Source of the DNA: UBA11889 sp002313255
Lineage (GTDB): Bacteria > Pseudomonadota > Gammaproteobacteria > Pseudomonadales > Azotimanducaceae
Assembly: GCA_913045265.1 (NCBI GenBank)
Contig: CAJWQX010000004.1
Location: 15,388 to 79,387 of the forward strand
Direction of reading: 5' to 3'
DNA: 64,000 nucleotides
Part shown: one piece after another, positions 55,818-64,000 of the stretch
Layout of the letters: each line of letters opens with the position of its first letter
Numbering within the stretch: the first letter of the stretch is position 1
Made by a program: the position numbers and the translations under genes
The notes under the pieces: model-generated
The model's input: only the letters and a program-made list of their open reading frames with translations
The model's database searches: none
Told to the model about the DNA's origin: nothing

Positions 55818-56644
55818 GGTGTCGCCCCTTCGAACAAGATGAGTACGTGGCGACTCGTGTCCAGCTGAGCTCGAATGCTAGCGTATGCGTCGGCATAGCT
55901 CCTGGCTGGATCGATGTCGACCGATTGTACTTCGCCAACGGGATACCCCCTTGGAAACCGACCACCCAATCCTGAGCTAACGAGCAGGTCGCCCTTTCTG
56001 AGATCTGCCGTCGTCGAAACATATTCAAGATCAAGTCGATCGTTACGACCTGTTCCGACTGCAATCGAACGAAATCCGGACCGCACGATCTCTATCGGGA
56101 TCGCATGCCTAGGATCAGACACCATTAAAACTCGAGCGTTGGACTGCCCGGTCGCAATAATTTGGCCGAACAAACCTTCAGCATCAATCACTGCCTGACG
56201 TACTCTCACGCCATCTCCCTTTCCTTTGTCAACAACCACTTCGCGCCGCTGGTTATTTGGGTCGATTCCCACGATTTCCGCGACCAAAACGTCTTCGGAC
56301 AACCGCGCACGGCTTCCGAGTAGTTCCCTCAGACGGATATTTTCAGCTTCAATGGCAGCTAGTCGCTGCGAACTATAGGAAAGTCGACGTATTTCGCCTT
56401 CTAGATTGGAATTCTTTTCTTGCATCTTATTTCGAGAAGCAAAAAACTCGATCAACAGGTCTGTCACGAAATAAGGGGCTTCCGCAATCGATTGGATCGG
56501 ACTTGCGATCACAGAAAAACCTACCTTCAGCGGGTCGAGCATCGTCTCGTCACGCGACTCCACCAATAGCAAACAAACCGAAGCGAACGACAGAACGGAT
56601 AGTATGTACTTTGCACTCGACTCGGGGGTGAACAGCCGCTTAAT
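55814..56644 (-). CDS. mreC: Rod shape-determining protein MreC, apparently with an ATT start
   Basis: MreC is a periplasmic scaffold of the elongasome, with one N-terminal membrane segment, a coiled coil (here about residues 66-105) and a beta domain. Usual start codons give only 252 residues from a TTG at 56572, beginning inside the membrane segment. The frame stays open upstream to a TGA, and the codons just after it read IKRLFTPESSAKYIL, which closely resembles the normal MreC N-terminus. No ATG, GTG or TTG lies in that extension before the membrane segment; an ATT at 56644 is in the right place, with GGGTG about 8 nt before it. This gives 276 residues. A base error hiding an ATG is the alternative. 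Confidence 0.85.
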   Translation of the reverse strand: MKRLFTPESSAKYILSVLSFASVCLLLVESRDETMLDPLKVGFSVIASPIQSIAEAPYFVTDLLIEFFASRNKMQEKNSNLEGEIRRLSYSSQRLAAIEAENIRLRELLGSRARLSEDVLVAEIVGIDPNNQRREVVVDKGKGDGVRVRQAVIDAEGLFGQIIATGQSNARVLMVSDPRHAIPIEIVRSGFRSIAVGTGRNDRLDLEYVSTTADLRKGDLLVSSGLGGRFPRGYPVGEVQSVDIDPARSYADAYASIRAQLDTSRHVLILFEGATP

Positions 56645-56738
56645 TGTCGTTCACCCGTTCATTCGGACAAAAATCAATGGTACATCGGGGAACAATAAAC
56701 CTGGGCACGCCAGCATTCTCGCGTCCCATTATTGCTAT

Positions 56739-57779
56739 CTACAGCATCACGTTGGGTTTTGCGCGCGCGAGATCCTCGAGATGCTTTCCACCCCCTTGCA
56801 CGACGCAAGTCAGCGGGTCCTCGGCGACGGTCACGGGCAATCCGGTTTCTTCCGCCAAGAGTATGTCAATGTCTTTTAGGAGGGCTCCTCCGCCAGTCAA
56901 TACCATCCCGCTCTCCGCGATATCAGACGCAAGCTCGGGTGGACATTGTTCTAGTGCTCGTTTCACCGCTTGCACAATCATTGAGAGAGGCTCCTGGAGA
57001 GCGTCGAGAATGTCGTTGCTATTGAGTGTAAAACTGCGAGGCACTCCTTCAGCTAGATTTCGGCCACGCACATCAATTTCTAGTATGTCTTTTTGGGGAT
57101 AAGCCGTACCTATCTCCTCTTTTATTTTTTCTGCGGTAGCTTCACCAATCAAACTACCCTGAGTTCGACGTACATATGCACTAATGGCTTCGTCGAATCG
57201 ATCGCCCCCAACACGCAAACTATCCGAATACACAACACCGCTGAGCGAAATAATCGCGAGTTCTGTCGTGCCACCGCCGATGTCAATCACCATCGTACCG
57301 ACCGCCTCATCGACGGGAAGGCCCGCGCCAATCGCAGCAGCCATAGGTTCTTCAAGCAGGAGTACATCGCGCGCTCCAGCCCGTTCAGCAGATTCTCTAA
57401 TTGCACGCTGTTCGACCTCGGTCGACTTGCACGGTACACACACGACGATTCGTGGACTGGGTTTAAGACCGAGGGCATGTTTAGGATGTACTTTCTGGAT
57501 GAAGTGCCTGAGCATCTGCTCAGTTACATCGAAATCAGCGATAACACCGTCCTTCAGCGGTCTGACGGCCGTGATGTCGCCTGGAGTACGGCCGAGCATG
57601 CGTTTTGCGTGCATACCAATCGCTTCAATTGATTCTCTACCGTTCTTATGAGTGCGAATTGCAACGACGGAAGGTTCATCCAAAACAATACCCTGCCCAC
57701 CCACGTAAATGAGCGTATTCGCTGTACCCAGGTCAATAGAGAGATCCCGGGAAAACAGTCCTCGGATAGACTTAAGCAC
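56739..57779 (-). CDS. mreB: Rod shape-determining protein MreB (actin-like)
   Basis: A 346-residue actin homologue that guides sidewall synthesis. Nucleotide-site segments are SIDLGTANTLIYV (about 12-24), VIDIGGGTTELAI and VLTGGGALLKDID. The start is GTG at 57779 (MLKSIRGLFS), which gives the normal length; a GTG at 57815 would add 12 residues. It is the first gene of mreB-mreC-mreD and is divergent from gatC, with 189 bp between. Confidence 0.98.
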   Translation of the reverse strand: MLKSIRGLFSRDLSIDLGTANTLIYVGGQGIVLDEPSVVAIRTHKNGRESIEAIGMHAKRMLGRTPGDITAVRPLKDGVIADFDVTEQMLRHFIQKVHPKHALGLKPSPRIVVCVPCKSTEVEQRAIRESAERAGARDVLLLEEPMAAAIGAGLPVDEAVGTMVIDIGGGTTELAIISLSGVVYSDSLRVGGDRFDEAISAYVRRTQGSLIGEATAEKIKEEIGTAYPQKDILEIDVRGRNLAEGVPRSFTLNSNDILDALQEPLSMIVQAVKRALEQCPPELASDIAESGMVLTGGGALLKDIDILLAEETGLPVTVAEDPLTCVVQGGGKHLEDLARAKPNVML

Positions 57780-57968
57780 GCTGTCTTTCTCTGATCCCCG
57801 TGCGGGACTCAGCACTCTAGCACGACACCCTGACCACCTGAAGCAAGGAGATTGTCGCGACGCTGTTTGTTGTATGCTGGTGACTCGGCCCTGAAATAAA
57901 AGGCCTTAGCCAAGTCGCCGAACCTGGTTTAGATTATGCGGCTTCCAACGAGCTGAGGTAGCCTAAAC

Positions 57969-58250
57969 GTGGACCAACAAACAATCGATAAACTGCTATC
58001 GCTGAGCCGACTCTCGTTGTTACCAGACGATCGAGAAAAGCTATTGCGAGACTTATCCTCCATCGTTGGACTGGTCGATTTCATGCGGTCCATCGATACC
58101 GAAGGCGTTGAGCCGCTAGCACATCCTCTTGAGGTCACCCAACGGCTTAGACCGGACGAGCCCGATACATCTTTCGACCAAGAACATTATCAGGCGATAG
58201 CTCCACAAATTCGTGATGGCCTCTACTTAGTTCCAAGGGTCGTTGAATGA
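57969..58250 (+). CDS. gatC: Aspartyl/glutamyl-tRNA amidotransferase subunit C
   Basis: A 93-residue GatC, the small subunit that holds GatA and GatB together. The segments LSRLSLLPDDREKLLRDLSSIV and VEPLAHPLEV are typical. The start is GTG at 57969. It overlaps gatA by 4 bp. The operon gatCAB divergent from mreBCD is a conserved arrangement. Confidence 0.95.
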   Translation: MDQQTIDKLLSLSRLSLLPDDREKLLRDLSSIVGLVDFMRSIDTEGVEPLAHPLEVTQRLRPDEPDTSFDQEHYQAIAPQIRDGLYLVPRVVE

Positions 58251-59689
58251 ATCCATACGCGAATGTAACTCAGCTGCGTTCTGGCCTCGATAACGGCGAC
58301 TTCAGTGCGGAGGAACTTTCACATTTTTACCTCGACCGAATTGATGCAGAAGAGGACCTTAACTGCTTTATAACCGTTGACGCCGAAGGCGTTCTCGAGG
58401 CTGCCAAAAGAGCCGATAAAGCTATCGCGGACAAGCGTATCGGCCCACTAACAGGCATTCCTATCGCCCATAAAGACATTTTCTGCACGCGAGGATTATT
58501 GACGAGCTGCGCGTCGCGCATGCTCAACAATTTTGTCGCACCCTACGACGCAACAGTTGTAGAGCGATTAAAACGGGCCGGCGCCATTACGATCGGTAAA
58601 ACCAATATGGACGAATTCGCAATGGGCTCAAGCAATGAAACCAGTTTCTACGGACCGGTCAAGAATCCATGGGATCGAGAGTGCGTTCCCGGTGGTTCCT
58701 CGGGCGGCTCAGCCGCCGCGGTAGCAGCAGGCTTGGCCGCCGCATGCACCGGGAGCGATACCGGAGGTTCAATTCGGCAGCCCGCGAGTTTTTGTGGCGT
58801 TACTGGTTTAAAGCCGACCTACGGAAGAGTGTCTCGCTACGGCATGATTGCGTTCGCCTCGAGTTTGGATCAAGGCGGGCCTCTCGCACGCTCAGCCTCA
58901 GATGCCGGGACCCTGCTTAACGCGATGGAAGGATACGATCCAAACGATTCGACCAGCGCGATCGCCGACGCGACCGACATCTTTAGCTCGAGTCGTGCAC
59001 TAAAAATAGGCATTCCATCCCAATACTGGAATGACCTCAGTCCCTCATTGACAAAGGTGCTTGAAGAAGCGCGTCGTGCCCTGGAATCCTTAGGTCATCG
59101 CGCCGTTTCAGTTGAGCTACCGCACACCAACGCAGCGACTGCTGTCTATTATGTGATCGCTGGAGCTGAAGCCTCGACCAATCTGTCAAGATACGACGGT
59201 ATTCGTTACGGCCATCGAACCGCGTCACCCGAGAATCTAGAAGATCTCTATCAATTTTCTCGCTCCGAGGGCTTCGGTAGCGAAGTTAAACGACGTATCT
59301 TGACCGGTACCTATGCACTTTCGGTAGGTTACTACGACGCCTACTACCTGAAAGCCCAACAAATCCGCCGTCTTATCCGCCAGGATTTCTTAGACGCCTT
59401 CGGGGAAGTAGATGTCATTCTCACACCCGTCTCACCTTCAACTGCGTTCAAAAGGGAGGCATTGATCGAAGATCCTATCAGCATGTACCAACAAGATATC
59501 TACACGACACCGGCTAGCCTGGCTGGGCTCCCCGCCCTCTCACTTCCCTGCGGAGTGAGCGATCAAATGCCCGTGGGGATGCAATTTATTGGTCCGCACT
59601 TTGGCGAGTCATCGTTGCTGACGCTCGGGCGGGAATATCAAAGCGAAACCGACTGGCACGCACTGCATCCGGCGGACAACCATGACTGA
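58247..59689 (+). CDS. gatA: Aspartyl/glutamyl-tRNA amidotransferase subunit A
   Basis: A 480-residue amidase that releases ammonia from glutamine or asparagine. The Ser-cisSer-Lys triad is readable: lysine in IAHKDIF, cis-serine and glycine-rich loop in GGSSGGSAAAVAAG, and the nucleophile serine in GSDTGGSIRQPA. It overlaps gatC by 4 bp and gatB by 8 bp. Presence of GatCAB implies that Asn-tRNA or Gln-tRNA is made by transamidation. Confidence 0.98.
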   Translation: MNPYANVTQLRSGLDNGDFSAEELSHFYLDRIDAEEDLNCFITVDAEGVLEAAKRADKAIADKRIGPLTGIPIAHKDIFCTRGLLTSCASRMLNNFVAPYDATVVERLKRAGAITIGKTNMDEFAMGSSNETSFYGPVKNPWDRECVPGGSSGGSAAAVAAGLAAACTGSDTGGSIRQPASFCGVTGLKPTYGRVSRYGMIAFASSLDQGGPLARSASDAGTLLNAMEGYDPNDSTSAIADATDIFSSSRALKIGIPSQYWNDLSPSLTKVLEEARRALESLGHRAVSVELPHTNAATAVYYVIAGAEASTNLSRYDGIRYGHRTASPENLEDLYQFSRSEGFGSEVKRRILTGTYALSVGYYDAYYLKAQQIRRLIRQDFLDAFGEVDVILTPVSPSTAFKREALIEDPISMYQQDIYTTPASLAGLPALSLPCGVSDQMPVGMQFIGPHFGESSLLTLGREYQSETDWHALHPADNHD

Positions 59690-61118
59690 ATGGGAGGCCG
59701 TTATTGGACTGGAAGTTCATGTTCAACTCGCAACACGATCGAAAATATTTTCGCGTGCTGCTACAACCTTCGGTGAATACCCGAACAGCAATGCAAACGC
59801 GGTCGACATAGCGTTGCCCGGCGTGCTCCCGGTATTGAACGGAGAAGCCGTACGCATGGCGATCAAGTTCGGTCTCGCCATTGATGCTGAAATAGCTTCG
59901 TCATGCCGTTTTGATCGTAAGAACTACTTCTACCCTGACTTGCCAAAAGGTTACCAAATAAGCCAGCTCGACCAACCCATCGTGGGTCGAGGAACTTTGC
60001 CCATTTTTTTCGGTGACGGTTCTATTCGCGAGATCGGGATCACGCGCGCTCATCTCGAAGAGGACGCCGGCAAATCCATTCACACCGCGTACGACGGTCT
60101 AACCGGAATTGATCTAAACCGGGCGGGGACACCCCTGCTCGAAATTGTCTCCGAGCCCGAATTACATTCAGCCGCCGAGGCCGCTGCTTATTTTCGAGAG
60201 CTTCATGGCCTTGTCACAACCCTCGAGATCTGCGATGGCAACCTTAACGAAGGCTCAATGCGCTGTGACGCGAATATCTCTATTCGGCCGAAGGGCGCCG
60301 TGATCCTGGGCGAACGCACCGAAATTAAGAACGTCAATTCGTTTCGGTTCGTCGAAAGGGCCCTCAAGTACGAAATAGACCGCCAAATTGCAGTCCTCGA
60401 ATCGGGTGGTAAAGTCGTTCTCGAAACGAGACTTTATGATTCCGAGCGAGATGAAACTCGCTCCATGCGTTCAAAAGAGTCATCGGACGATTATCGGTAT
60501 TTTCCAGATCCCGATCTCTTGCCCGTAGAGATCCCCGATGAGCTCATCGAGTCCGTCCGCGTAACCATGCCCGAACTCCCTACAGCTAAACGCAACCGAT
60601 ACATACATGAACTTGGTCTAACCGATTATGAAGCGGGTCGACTTATCGAAGACCCCCATGGAGCAAGATACTTCGACGCAGTAGCGGAGCTAAGCGTCAA
60701 CGCAAAACTTTCTGCCAACTGGATTCTCGGCAACGTTGCCGCCGCACTCAATCGCGACGAAATCAGCTTCGTCAACGTCCCAATCGCACCCGATCAGCTT
60801 GGAACACTTCTCAAACGTATCCAAGACGAAACTATAACCGGAAAGATCGCAAAATCTATTTTCGAATTACTATGGACTGAGGGCGGGAGCGTCGACGGAA
60901 TTATCGAAAGCCAAGGATTACGACAACTAGACAACACTGGAGAGCTGGAAGGCGTTGTATCCCAAATCATCAGCGATTTCCCGGACCAGGTCGGGCAGTT
61001 CCGCGAAGGCAAGGAGAAAATACTCGGTTTTTTCGTCGGCCAGGTTATGAAAGCAACGAATGGTAAAGCTAACCCGAAACAAGTTAACGAAATCCTCCGG
61101 CGTGAACTTCGCGCATAA
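59682..61118 (+). CDS. gatB: Aspartyl/glutamyl-tRNA amidotransferase subunit B
   Basis: A 478-residue kinase-amidotransferase subunit that binds the mischarged tRNA, phosphorylates the acid and amidates it. The segments IGLEVHVQLATRSKIF, ALPGVLPVLN, YPDLPKGYQISQ, GSMRCDANIS and EIKNVNSFRF are typical; the C-terminal YqeY-like tail (about 330-478) is complete. It is the last gene of gatCAB. Confidence 0.98.
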   Translation: MTEWEAVIGLEVHVQLATRSKIFSRAATTFGEYPNSNANAVDIALPGVLPVLNGEAVRMAIKFGLAIDAEIASSCRFDRKNYFYPDLPKGYQISQLDQPIVGRGTLPIFFGDGSIREIGITRAHLEEDAGKSIHTAYDGLTGIDLNRAGTPLLEIVSEPELHSAAEAAAYFRELHGLVTTLEICDGNLNEGSMRCDANISIRPKGAVILGERTEIKNVNSFRFVERALKYEIDRQIAVLESGGKVVLETRLYDSERDETRSMRSKESSDDYRYFPDPDLLPVEIPDELIESVRVTMPELPTAKRNRYIHELGLTDYEAGRLIEDPHGARYFDAVAELSVNAKLSANWILGNVAAALNRDEISFVNVPIAPDQLGTLLKRIQDETITGKIAKSIFELLWTEGGSVDGIIESQGLRQLDNTGELEGVVSQIISDFPDQVGQFREGKEKILGFFVGQVMKATNGKANPKQVNEILRRELRA

Positions 61119-61205
61119 CCCCTTACGTTATAACGAAATTAACTTGAGATCGTCTTCGTAAGAACGCCACGCCTCATCATCTATAAACAAACAGCGTTCA
61201 CGCGT

Positions 61206-61365
61206 TCATGGGTACGGAAGTTGACGTAATTCGCGTTCATCTTGGATATCTCTCCAGTTGGCTTCGCCTTCGAGAGCGTCCTTCTTTTCGGTGATATCTG
61301 ACCATATCTCAGCCATCGTTACATGAATCTCCATGCGGTCAACATCGTACGAGTCTCTAGACTCA
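61206..61365 (-). pseudogene. fdxA: C-terminal remnant of a 7Fe ferredoxin (FdxA type)
   Basis: A minus-strand frame ends at 61206 and reads MAEIWSDITEKKDAL then GEANW. This matches the C-terminal tail of 7Fe ferredoxins, typically AELAEIWPNITEKKDAL then DAEEW. The usable frame opens only at about 61365 and the first ATG is at 61334 (42 residues). The whole N-terminal part with the cysteines that hold the 3Fe-4S and 4Fe-4S clusters is missing; an oxidoreductase ends only 22 bp upstream. It cannot be a working ferredoxin. A functional small protein is possible but less likely. Confidence 0.65.
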
Positions 61366-61387
61366 GCGCCTTGGTATTAAAACGTCG

Positions 61388-62644
61388 TTACGTGGCCGGC
61401 CTTTTCGCGATAATCCAATCTGCGTACCTACCACCATATCCAACTGCGTCCCAGCGGGCTTGAATTAACCTCATGATCTCTAAAATACCGTCTGGGGGGA
61501 TTTTCGGACTGGCGAGCACTTGCTCAATGATAGTTGGAGTGATCTGTTTCGAATTGCGGCGACTCTCCACTATGTTGCCCTTGCCAGTGAGGACGTTGCC
61601 GAGCCCATACACTCCTTCCACGAGTCGCCCCTCTTCGTTGTTTTGCCATTGGTACAACTCCCCTTTCATCGGCACACCATCAATCGGTACCGGCGTGCTA
61701 CCTATCGAGCTAATTACCTGTTTCGAATGTGCTTCGAACTCAGTGTTCTCTATTCTTAGAACTCGCCCACCAACTATTTCGGTACGTTGAAATACGAAAC
61801 CGTTTAACGCGCCATTTTTTTCGATAACCTCCACAGGTACAGTATTCGGCTGAAAACGCACTAAGTACTTCCGAATCACTTTGTCCATAATTTTGACCCG
61901 AGTGCCTTTGAGCTTCTCAATGCGCTGAGCAGTTGGGTTTTTTATGTTCTCAAGTGGCATATCTTCTTTGCCGCGTCGATAAAAGAGCGTGCAGCCTCGG
62001 ATTTTGAACTCGTTTGGCGTAAAGCCATGCGCCTCCAGCGTTCTTGGGATCCCCCGCACCTCCATCTGTTCGATATCGACTGCGATCCCTCTATCTCCAA
62101 GGGCTCGAGCGTATAGCTCCAGGTTTAAGATTTTGCAGACATCGATCGAAGCCAGGCCACCTCCAATGACGATGGCATCATCGTGGATGGGAAAGTCCTC
62201 ACCGGCGAAGCCACTTTCTTCGTAGTGGTTAAACCAATAAACGAAAGGGTTCTGATAGCTCAATCCGTTTCCGATAAAACGGTCAACGCCTTCGATTGGC
62301 AGAGAGCGATCACGCCATGCTCCATGAGCAAGGATGAGAGCGCTTAGACCTATACCGTTCGAGAGAGTAGAAAAAGAAAGGTCTTTACCAAGTTGGGTAC
62401 CGGGAACAAAGACCACTCCCGGAGTCGAAAGATTTTCGTCAATCTTGGCGTACTCCTTACTACGCAGCTTGGAGTGCCAACGCGGGAGACCATCCTCGAT
62501 CTTTCCGTAAGGGCGCATATTTTGTTCAAAGACGACTGCGATAGATCCGGTTTTCGCAACGAGAGCCGCGGCCTCCGAACCACCAACCGCCCCTCCGCAA
62601 ATCCCGACGACGTGACGAGCTTCTAATAAAGAGGATAGATTCAT
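61388..62644 (-). CDS. FAD/NAD(P)-dependent oxidoreductase, ferredoxin reductase-like
   Basis: A 418-residue two-dinucleotide-domain flavoprotein. The N-terminal FAD loop is GICGGAVGGSEAA followed by VVFEQNMRPYGKIEDGLPRWH, the pattern of adrenodoxin reductase and GltD-like enzymes. A second Rossmann loop, IVIGGGLASIDVC, lies at about residues 160-172, and a late GVYGLGNVLTGKGN segment resembles the FAD-closing motif. The start is ATG at 62644 or 62650. A degraded ferredoxin gene follows 22 bp downstream, suggesting it once reduced that ferredoxin. The true electron partner and substrate are unknown. Confidence 0.75.
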   Translation of the reverse strand: MNLSSLLEARHVVGICGGAVGGSEAAALVAKTGSIAVVFEQNMRPYGKIEDGLPRWHSKLRSKEYAKIDENLSTPGVVFVPGTQLGKDLSFSTLSNGIGLSALILAHGAWRDRSLPIEGVDRFIGNGLSYQNPFVYWFNHYEESGFAGEDFPIHDDAIVIGGGLASIDVCKILNLELYARALGDRGIAVDIEQMEVRGIPRTLEAHGFTPNEFKIRGCTLFYRRGKEDMPLENIKNPTAQRIEKLKGTRVKIMDKVIRKYLVRFQPNTVPVEVIEKNGALNGFVFQRTEIVGGRVLRIENTEFEAHSKQVISSIGSTPVPIDGVPMKGELYQWQNNEEGRLVEGVYGLGNVLTGKGNIVESRRNSKQITPTIIEQVLASPKIPPDGILEIMRLIQARWDAVGYGGRYADWIIAKRPAT

Positions 62645-62951
62645 CGGCATATGTTAAGGGGGTTTGATCCCTACGCCAAAACGCAATCTCCTCTGCGAGA
62701 CAATCGACGAAGTCGTTAGCATCCACTTTGGCCTTGCATCTAACTGGACCCATACCCGACCAAAAGGCAAATCTCTAATCCACAACAACCGGGTGCACCC
62801 TGCACAAACACCTCCGAGGTTCTGACTGACCAGCATCGTCTAAATAAAGTGTCGTTGAAGTGTAGGAACGCGCTCGATTCAACCGCTAGTATCGCCTGCC
62901 ACCATACCGTATCCTCTTATCGTTAGTGGATTTGGACGCAGGGGGGAGACT
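62645..62951. other. Intergenic DNA between the reductase and the DUF35 gene
   Basis: The gap separates divergent genes and must hold both promoters, though I cannot define them. Short minus-strand frames run through it but carry stops and no clear domain. The ribosome site GGGGGGAG lies just before the DUF35 start at 62952. Confidence 0.4.
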
Positions 62952-63377
62952 ATGTCCGACAGCCCTTTACCCGCGGTTGACTATCTGAAGATTCCAGACG
63001 ACGGTGATCCGTACCTTGAGGGATACAAGTGCTCATCTTGCGAGGCGATTTTTTTAGGAGAACGCGCCAACTGCGCGAAGTGCGGTGAGCGCGATCAGAT
63101 GGAAACCGTCACGTTGGCCAATAGCGGTACCCTGTACACGTATTCCATCGTACATCGATCATTTCCCGGCATTGACGTTCCCTACATATCGGCAATTGTT
63201 GATTTGGACGGCGGCGGCACGGTCAAAGGAAATTTGATTAATGTTGATCCTGAACCCGAAAAAATCGAATTCGGCATGCCCATCGAGGTGGTCTACGATG
63301 ACGCGCTAGGCCGTAAAGACAGCGAAGGTAACTCGTATCTTTCCTACTTCTTTCAACCAAGCAACGCAGCCAGCTGA
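62952..63377 (+). CDS. DUF35 Zn-ribbon / OB-fold protein, thiolase partner
   Basis: A 141-residue protein with an N-terminal rubredoxin-like zinc ribbon (cysteines 27, 30, 41 and 44) and a C-terminal OB fold (about 55-135, YTYSIVHRSFPGIDVPY). DUF35 proteins pair with thiolases or CoA hydratases; in the archaeal HMG-CoA pathway and in steroid side-chain degradation they form complexes with the thiolase. The thiolase-like gene starts 11 bp downstream, so the two form an operon. A strong ribosome site precedes the ATG. Confidence 0.9.
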   Translation: MSDSPLPAVDYLKIPDDGDPYLEGYKCSSCEAIFLGERANCAKCGERDQMETVTLANSGTLYTYSIVHRSFPGIDVPYISAIVDLDGGGTVKGNLINVDPEPEKIEFGMPIEVVYDDALGRKDSEGNSYLSYFFQPSNAAS

Positions 63378-63388
63378 GGAATAATCAA

Positions 63389-64000
63389 ATGACAGACGCA
63401 TATGTAGTTGGTGTGGATATGATCAAGTTCGGGCGGTTTCCCGATAAAACCGTCCCACAGCTCGGCGCTGAAGCCGCCCACCTCGCCCTTGACGACAGCG
63501 GCCTAACCATTCAAGACATGGAGGCCCTCTACTGCGGAAATTTGGGCCAAGCAAGTGGCATGGTCGGTCAACGCATTCTCCAAGAGATTGGCCAAACAGG
63601 AATTCCCGTGGTCAACGTGGCCAATGCTTGTGCTACCGGAGCAACCGCGTTCCGCGAGGCATGGGCATCGGTCAAGGCCGGCCTCTACGATTTAGTCATC
63701 GCCGTCGGCGTAGAACAGATGGGTAAAGGTCTTCTAGGCGGTGCCGGAGGATCTAAAGGTATTTCAAAAGAAGGCCTTTTGGGTTCAGGAACAATGCCCT
63801 CCGTTTTTGCGGAAGCAGGCATGGAGCATGCCCGAAATTACGGCACGACGTTCGAACAATTCGCTAAAGTCTCTGTAAAGAACCATCACCACTCGACGAT
63901 GAATCAAAAAGCGATGTACCAAATCGAAACACCGCTCGAAACGGTTATGAACGCCGAAATGATTTCGTACCCGAATACGAAACTCATGTGCTCCGTTAAC
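63389..64000 (+). CDS. Thiolase-like acyl-CoA acyltransferase, cut by right window edge
   Basis: The first 204 residues of a thiolase-superfamily protein of the SCP-x/SCP2-thiolase type. The acyl-accepting cysteine is residue 81 in NVANACATGATAF, and the following VAVGVEQMGKG block is typical. The second half, with the catalytic histidines and second cysteine, is outside the window. Paired with the DUF35 gene it probably acts on branched, steroid or other bulky acyl-CoA chains, but the substrate cannot be told from this part. Confidence 0.9.
   Translation, partial: MTDAYVVGVDMIKFGRFPDKTVPQLGAEAAHLALDDSGLTIQDMEALYCGNLGQASGMVGQRILQEIGQTGIPVVNVANACATGATAFREAWASVKAGLYDLVIAVGVEQMGKGLLGGAGGSKGISKEGLLGSGTMPSVFAEAGMEHARNYGTTFEQFAKVSVKNHHHSTMNQKAMYQIETPLETVMNAEMISYPNTKLMCSVN

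Noticed and set aside
62526..62840. Possible remnant of a BFD-like 2Fe-2S domain (GMGP and two cysteines) upstream of the reductase
   Set aside because: Only a few residues resemble that domain, an in-frame stop precedes them and the cysteine spacing is wrong.

Overview
The window is chromosomal DNA from a gammaproteobacterium. It is densely packed with core housekeeping genes, and the order of its blocks closely follows one stretch of the Pseudomonas chromosome (groESL-fxsA / ampG-yajQ / nadC-tRNA-Thr-pilD-coaE-yacG / argJ-secA-dciA-lpxC-dcw-mraZ-rnpB-rsmI-lpoA-dolP / sspA-rpsI-rplM-zapE / hisD-murA-ibaG-yrbG-kdsC-lptCAB-rpoN-ptsN-rapZ-npr / yhdP-rng-maf-mreDCB-gatCAB). LPS genes (lpxC, kdsC, lptABC), outer-membrane lipoproteins and class A RNase P RNA agree with this. 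I saw no insertion sequence, integrase, prophage or CRISPR array.

Layout. 1-3346: chaperonin genes behind a perfect CIRCE operator, fxsA, an alkyltransferase-like protein, ampG, yajQ. 3623-10912: cobalamin adenosyltransferase, pyruvate dehydrogenase aceE-aceF, a ROK sugar kinase coupled to ampD, nadC. 10913-12099: an AT-rich zone with an H-NS family gene and a tRNA-Thr(CGT), lying where pilA, pilB and pilC would be expected. 12100-17788: pilD-coaE-yacG, argJ, secA. 17972-32556: dciA, lpxC and a division and cell wall (dcw) cluster read right to left from mraZ to ftsZ. 32603-36586: MraZ operator, rnpB, rsmI, lpoA, dolP. 36705-42427: sspA, ribosomal proteins, zapE, hisD, murA, ibaG. 42568-49001: yrbG, LPS export genes and the rpoN/PTS-Ntr genes. 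49005-61118: a pmbA relic, then yhdP, rng, maf, mreDCB and gatCAB. 61206-64000: a ferredoxin relic, a flavoprotein reductase, and a DUF35-thiolase pair cut by the right edge.

The main message is gene loss inside otherwise conserved blocks. Genes usual at these positions but not seen here include murF, murG, murB and ddl (dcw), pilABC, yraN and diaA, sspB, hisG and hisC, mlaFEDCB, kdsD, hpf, and nit-tldD-yjgA. Most remaining neighbours are tightly joined by 1-11 bp overlaps, but two relics are still readable: the C-terminal end of pmbA (stop and frameshift) and the C-terminal end of a 7Fe ferredoxin. Whether the missing genes lie elsewhere cannot be told from this window.

Functionally the window carries envelope growth and division (MraY, MurA/C/D/E, FtsA/I/L/Q/W/Z, MreBCD, LpoA), peptidoglycan recycling (AmpG, AmpD, possibly the ROK kinase), LPS synthesis and export (LpxC, KdsC, LptABC), protein export (SecA), central metabolism (PDH, NadC, CoaE, ArgJ) and nitrogen-PTS signalling (RpoN, PtsN, RapZ, NPr).
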